Source of the DNA: Porticoccaceae bacterium
GTDB lineage: Bacteria > Pseudomonadota > Gammaproteobacteria > Pseudomonadales > Porticoccaceae
NCBI GenBank assembly: GCA_023255165.1
Contig: JALRJD010000361.1
Coordinates: 1 to 10,707, forward strand
Direction of reading: 5' to 3'
DNA length: 10,707 bases
The notes beneath the pieces were generated by a model. That model worked only from the letters and a program-made list of their open reading frames with translations. It was not told the DNA's origin and did no database searches. This document shows, piece after piece, positions 8,754 to 10,707 of this stretch. The position numbers were made by a program, and so were the translations under genes. Positions within the stretch are counted from its first letter, which is position 1. The number at the start of each line of letters is the position of its first letter.

Positions 8754-10462
8754 TAGTTGATACCTTCGGTTGACGCTGATTTGTCAGCCTCGAGATAGAT
8801 TTCTTTGTACATGGTTTGGTCGAGGAGGTTGGTCGCTTTGTTTTTGATTGAGGGGCTGACCAAGTGATTCGAAGTGTAGATATAAATTGGGACGATCGGC
8901 AGCTCTTCCAGCAGGATAGTTTCAGCTTGGGCAAATATTTCAAGTCGCTCGGCGTGGGTTTTCGCAGTGGGCGCCTTATCAAGAATCAAGTGATCATATT
9001 CCTTATTGCACCAGCCGGTGCGGTTATTGCCGCCACCACAGAGGAACATATCCAAAAAGCTGTTGGGGTCGACATAGTCACCAATCCAGGACGCACGGGA
9101 GATCTGGTAGTCTCCGGCGCTTTCACTATCCAGATAGACCTTCCATTCCTGATTGAGCAGGGTGACGTTGATATTGAGGTATTTTTTCCACATCTGCTGA
9201 ATCGCTACTGCTATTTTGCGATGTCCTTCACTGGTGTTGTAGAGAATCTGGGTTACCGGAAATCCTTCGCCATTGGGGTAGCCAGCCTCTGCAAGCAGCT
9301 TGCGCGCAGCTTCGGGATCGAATCTCAAGTTACTCGGAGGGTAGTATCCCATGGTTCCCGGTGGCGTTAGAGCATAGGCTGGGATTTGACCTGACTTTAA
9401 AATTCGCTCGGTGATCTGTTCGCGGTCGATTGTCATCGCCAGTGCTCGGCGCACACGCTTGTCTTTTAGCTGGTCAACATCGGTGTTGAATCGATAAAAG
9501 TAGGTTCCGAGAAAAGGGGCGATTTTGAGCGCGGGGTCGCCGCTTTTTTGATAGACGGGAATTTTGTCCCCCGGAACGCTGCCGGTGTAATGTAGCTGTC
9601 CAGTGCGAAACATACGCTCCTCACTAACCACATTTTCTGTAGGGTAGAAGACAATTTTATTTAATTTAACGGTGTCTGCATCCCAGTAATAGGGATTACG
9701 CTCCACCACAACGCGACGATTTATCTGCCACTCCGTCAATTGAAATGGACCGTTAGTGACAATGTTGCCCTCATAGGTCCAGCGAGTGCCACGTTCATCT
9801 GCTGCGCCAAACTTTTCGACGGTTGCGCGATGTACTGGAAACAGACTGTAGTGGTCAAGCAGCTGCAGGAAATAGGGCGTTGGATTTTCCAGAGTGACCT
9901 GCAGGGTGTAATCATCCAGCGCCTTGACACCGACCTGGTCGAAATCCGTTATTTGGCCCTCATAATATTCCTGAGCGTTGCTAATAGAGTAAAACATGTA
10001 GGCATAGAGGTTGCCCAGAGCTGGCTGCAGGGCCCGCCACCAGGACCAAACATAGTCTTGTGCCAAGTGAGGGTCGCCATTGGACCAGCGAGCATTGTGA
10101 CGCAGGTGGAAGGTATAGATGCGACCGTCGGGGCTGATCTCCCAGGTTTCAGCAACTCCGGGTTTAGGTTCCAGGGTGGTGCTATCTTTCAGTACCAACC
10201 CTTCCATAATCGCACTGATAATATGGTGCTCGGGAACACCGGTAGCGAGATGGGGGTCCAGACTTTGTGGCTCGGTGCCGTTACCCCAATGCAGAGTGCC
10301 GGTTCGGTTGCCTTTGCTGACGTTGGTCTCGCCTCCACCGCAGCCGGACAAGCACAGTACCACGGCAGCCAGAAGAACAGCTGCGGCATTGATTTTTGTT
10401 TTGCTAATTGTGCTCTTTCGGCTGGATGGATTACGGTTCTTCCATTCTGTGTGATGGCTCAT
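8753..10462 (-). CDS. oppA: Oligopeptide-binding lipoprotein of the ABC importer (OppA type, SBP family 5)
   Basis: A 569-residue extracytoplasmic solute-binding protein that delivers ligand to OppB/OppC. The N-terminus is a lipoprotein signal: a long basic n-region (1-24), a hydrophobic core (about 25-38) and lipobox LSGC with lipidated C41. The mature part shows family-5 features in order: SLDPHLATG (68-75), a GLVLKD...LEPKPGVAETWE stretch, FHLRHNARWSNGD (118-130), then VKALDDYTLQVTL. These resemble E. coli OppA/MppA, so peptides are the likely ligand, but specificity is inferred. The start is fixed by an in-frame TAA immediately upstream and by the absence of other start codons before the signal core. 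The ribosome site is poor (GGA about 10 bases upstream, inside GGACCTCC). Gly42 follows the lipid cysteine, so there is no Asp+2 inner-membrane retention signal; outer-membrane anchoring is possible under the enterobacterial rule. Confidence 0.94.
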   Translation of the reverse strand: MSHHTEWKNRNPSSRKSTISKTKINAAAVLLAAVVLCLSGCGGGETNVSKGNRTGTLHWGNGTEPQSLDPHLATGVPEHHIISAIMEGLVLKDSTTLEPKPGVAETWEISPDGRIYTFHLRHNARWSNGDPHLAQDYVWSWWRALQPALGNLYAYMFYSISNAQEYYEGQITDFDQVGVKALDDYTLQVTLENPTPYFLQLLDHYSLFPVHRATVEKFGAADERGTRWTYEGNIVTNGPFQLTEWQINRRVVVERNPYYWDADTVKLNKIVFYPTENVVSEERMFRTGQLHYTGSVPGDKIPVYQKSGDPALKIAPFLGTYFYRFNTDVDQLKDKRVRRALAMTIDREQITERILKSGQIPAYALTPPGTMGYYPPSNLRFDPEAARKLLAEAGYPNGEGFPVTQILYNTSEGHRKIAVAIQQMWKKYLNINVTLLNQEWKVYLDSESAGDYQISRASWIGDYVDPNSFLDMFLCGGGNNRTGWCNKEYDHLILDKAPTAKTHAERLEIFAQAETILLEELPIVPIYIYTSNHLVSPSIKNKATNLLDQTMYKEIYLEADKSASTEGIN

Positions 10463-10562
10463 TTATGGAGGTCCATTCTTTTAACGGTTTCGGTTTGCGT
10501 TACACCTGCTATGCAAAGATCCTAACAGAATTTTCTGCAATAAAAACTATCCTTTGGGTGGG

Positions 10563-10580
10563 GTTCAGATCTTTCTGAAC
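10563..10580. repeat. Perfect inverted repeat, 7-base arms and 4-base spacer
   Basis: GTTCAGA-TCTT-TCTGAAC lies about 100 bases upstream of the oppA start. No T-run follows closely on either strand, so it is more like a protein-binding site than a terminator. It contains the TGA stop (10576-10578) that precedes the + strand open frame. Confidence 0.6.
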
Positions 10581-10707
10581 AGACTCTTTGGCTGCTTTTG
10601 CCGATCATCTGTTGCACTACAAGTGCAAACCCTTGATAAACAAAGCAGACAGGCTGATCGGACACAACTTGATCGGCTTCGATGCGCCCGTATTGAACAG
10701 GCTTTGG
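10579..10707 (+). pseudogene. Possible fragment of a DNA polymerase 3'-5' exonuclease domain (runs off the window)
   Basis: A frame of 43 codons is open from the TGA at 10576-10578 to the last base. Its end reads ADRLIGHNLIGFDAPVLNRL. The HNxxGFDxPxL pattern resembles the Exo II site of DEDD exonuclease domains in family A polymerases, especially T7-like phage enzymes. In those proteins Exo I (DxE) lies some 35-60 residues earlier. Here an in-frame stop intervenes after about 34 residues and I find no DxE motif in the three + frames upstream. There is no in-frame ATG; only TTG codons (10588, 10612, 10633) could start it. It is therefore either a 5'-truncated remnant, a gene with an unusual start, or a chance match. 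Downstream sequence would decide. Confidence 0.3.
10612..10628. repeat. Perfect inverted repeat, 7-base arms and 3-base spacer
   Basis: TTGCACT-ACA-AGTGCAA lies about 150 bases upstream of oppA. Its size and symmetry suit a dimeric helix-turn-helix regulator. Its centre is about 48 bases from that of the repeat at 10563-10580. It also falls inside the possible coding fragment starting at 10579, where it would encode ordinary residues. Confidence 0.55.

Larger units (their letters stand above)
10463..10707 (-). promoter_or_regulatory. Upstream (control) region of the opp operon
   Basis: About 245 bases precede oppA to the window edge. It is richer in A/T than the coding DNA near oppA and must hold the opp promoter. 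Candidate elements on the minus strand are a TTGCAG (10537-10542) and a TAGGAT (10521-10526), but their spacing does not form a standard sigma-70 pair, so no promoter is called exactly. Two perfect inverted repeats (10563-10580, 10612-10628) and a weaker CAGAA/TTCTG dyad (10526-10537) could be regulator sites. The outer part overlaps a possible coding fragment on the + strand. Confidence 0.5.

Noticed and set aside
9740..10525. Plus-strand open frame of 261 codons opposite oppA
   Set aside because: It mirrors the oppA coding frame, has no recognisable domain, and has no ribosome site at its start.
10563..10580. Inverted repeat as an intrinsic terminator
   Set aside because: The stem is short and moderately AT-rich, and neither strand has a T-run directly after it.
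10655..10676. Direct repeat TGATCGG (10655-10661, 10670-10676) with an inverted copy at 10601-10607
   Set aside because: If the + frame is coding, the direct copies simply encode Leu-Ile-Gly twice. They are short and not regularly spaced with other copies.

Overview
The window reads as a chromosomal segment of a Gram-negative gammaproteobacterium, with moderately GC-rich DNA and almost every base coding. The main evidence is the gene order folC - SPOR/DedD - cvpA - purF - metZ. Using metZ (O-succinylhomoserine sulfhydrylase) right after purF is the arrangement known from Pseudomonas and related orders rather than from enterics. I cannot name the genus from sequence alone; a marine Cellvibrionales-like or pseudomonad-like lineage would fit.

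Left part, + strand (1-5156): the 3' half of folC (folate), a membrane-anchored SPOR protein, CvpA, PurF (first step of purine synthesis), MetZ (homocysteine synthesis by direct sulfhydrylation) and MsrA (methionine sulfoxide repair). The first four are packed with overlaps or short gaps and look co-transcribed. MetZ follows PurF by 30 bases with its own ribosome binding site. MsrA sits 79 bases further on and may have its own promoter.

Right part, - strand (10462 down to 5191): a complete oligopeptide-type ABC importer in the order oppA (lipoprotein binding protein), oppB and oppC (permeases), then one 571-residue protein that fuses the two ATPases usually encoded as oppD and oppF. The first two junctions are TAATG stop/start overlaps and the third gap is 6 bases. 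The operon converges on msrA with only 34 bases between stop codons and no clear terminator. A 13-base tandem repeat at this junction supplies the ATPase stop codon.

Right edge (10463-10707): non-coding upstream region of opp with two perfect 7-base inverted repeats. It overlaps a short + strand open frame that runs off the window and carries a motif resembling the Exo II site of family A (T7-like) DNA polymerases. This edge is the least ordinary part of the window. The rest is well-conserved housekeeping and transport, and I see no strong evidence of an undescribed system inside it.
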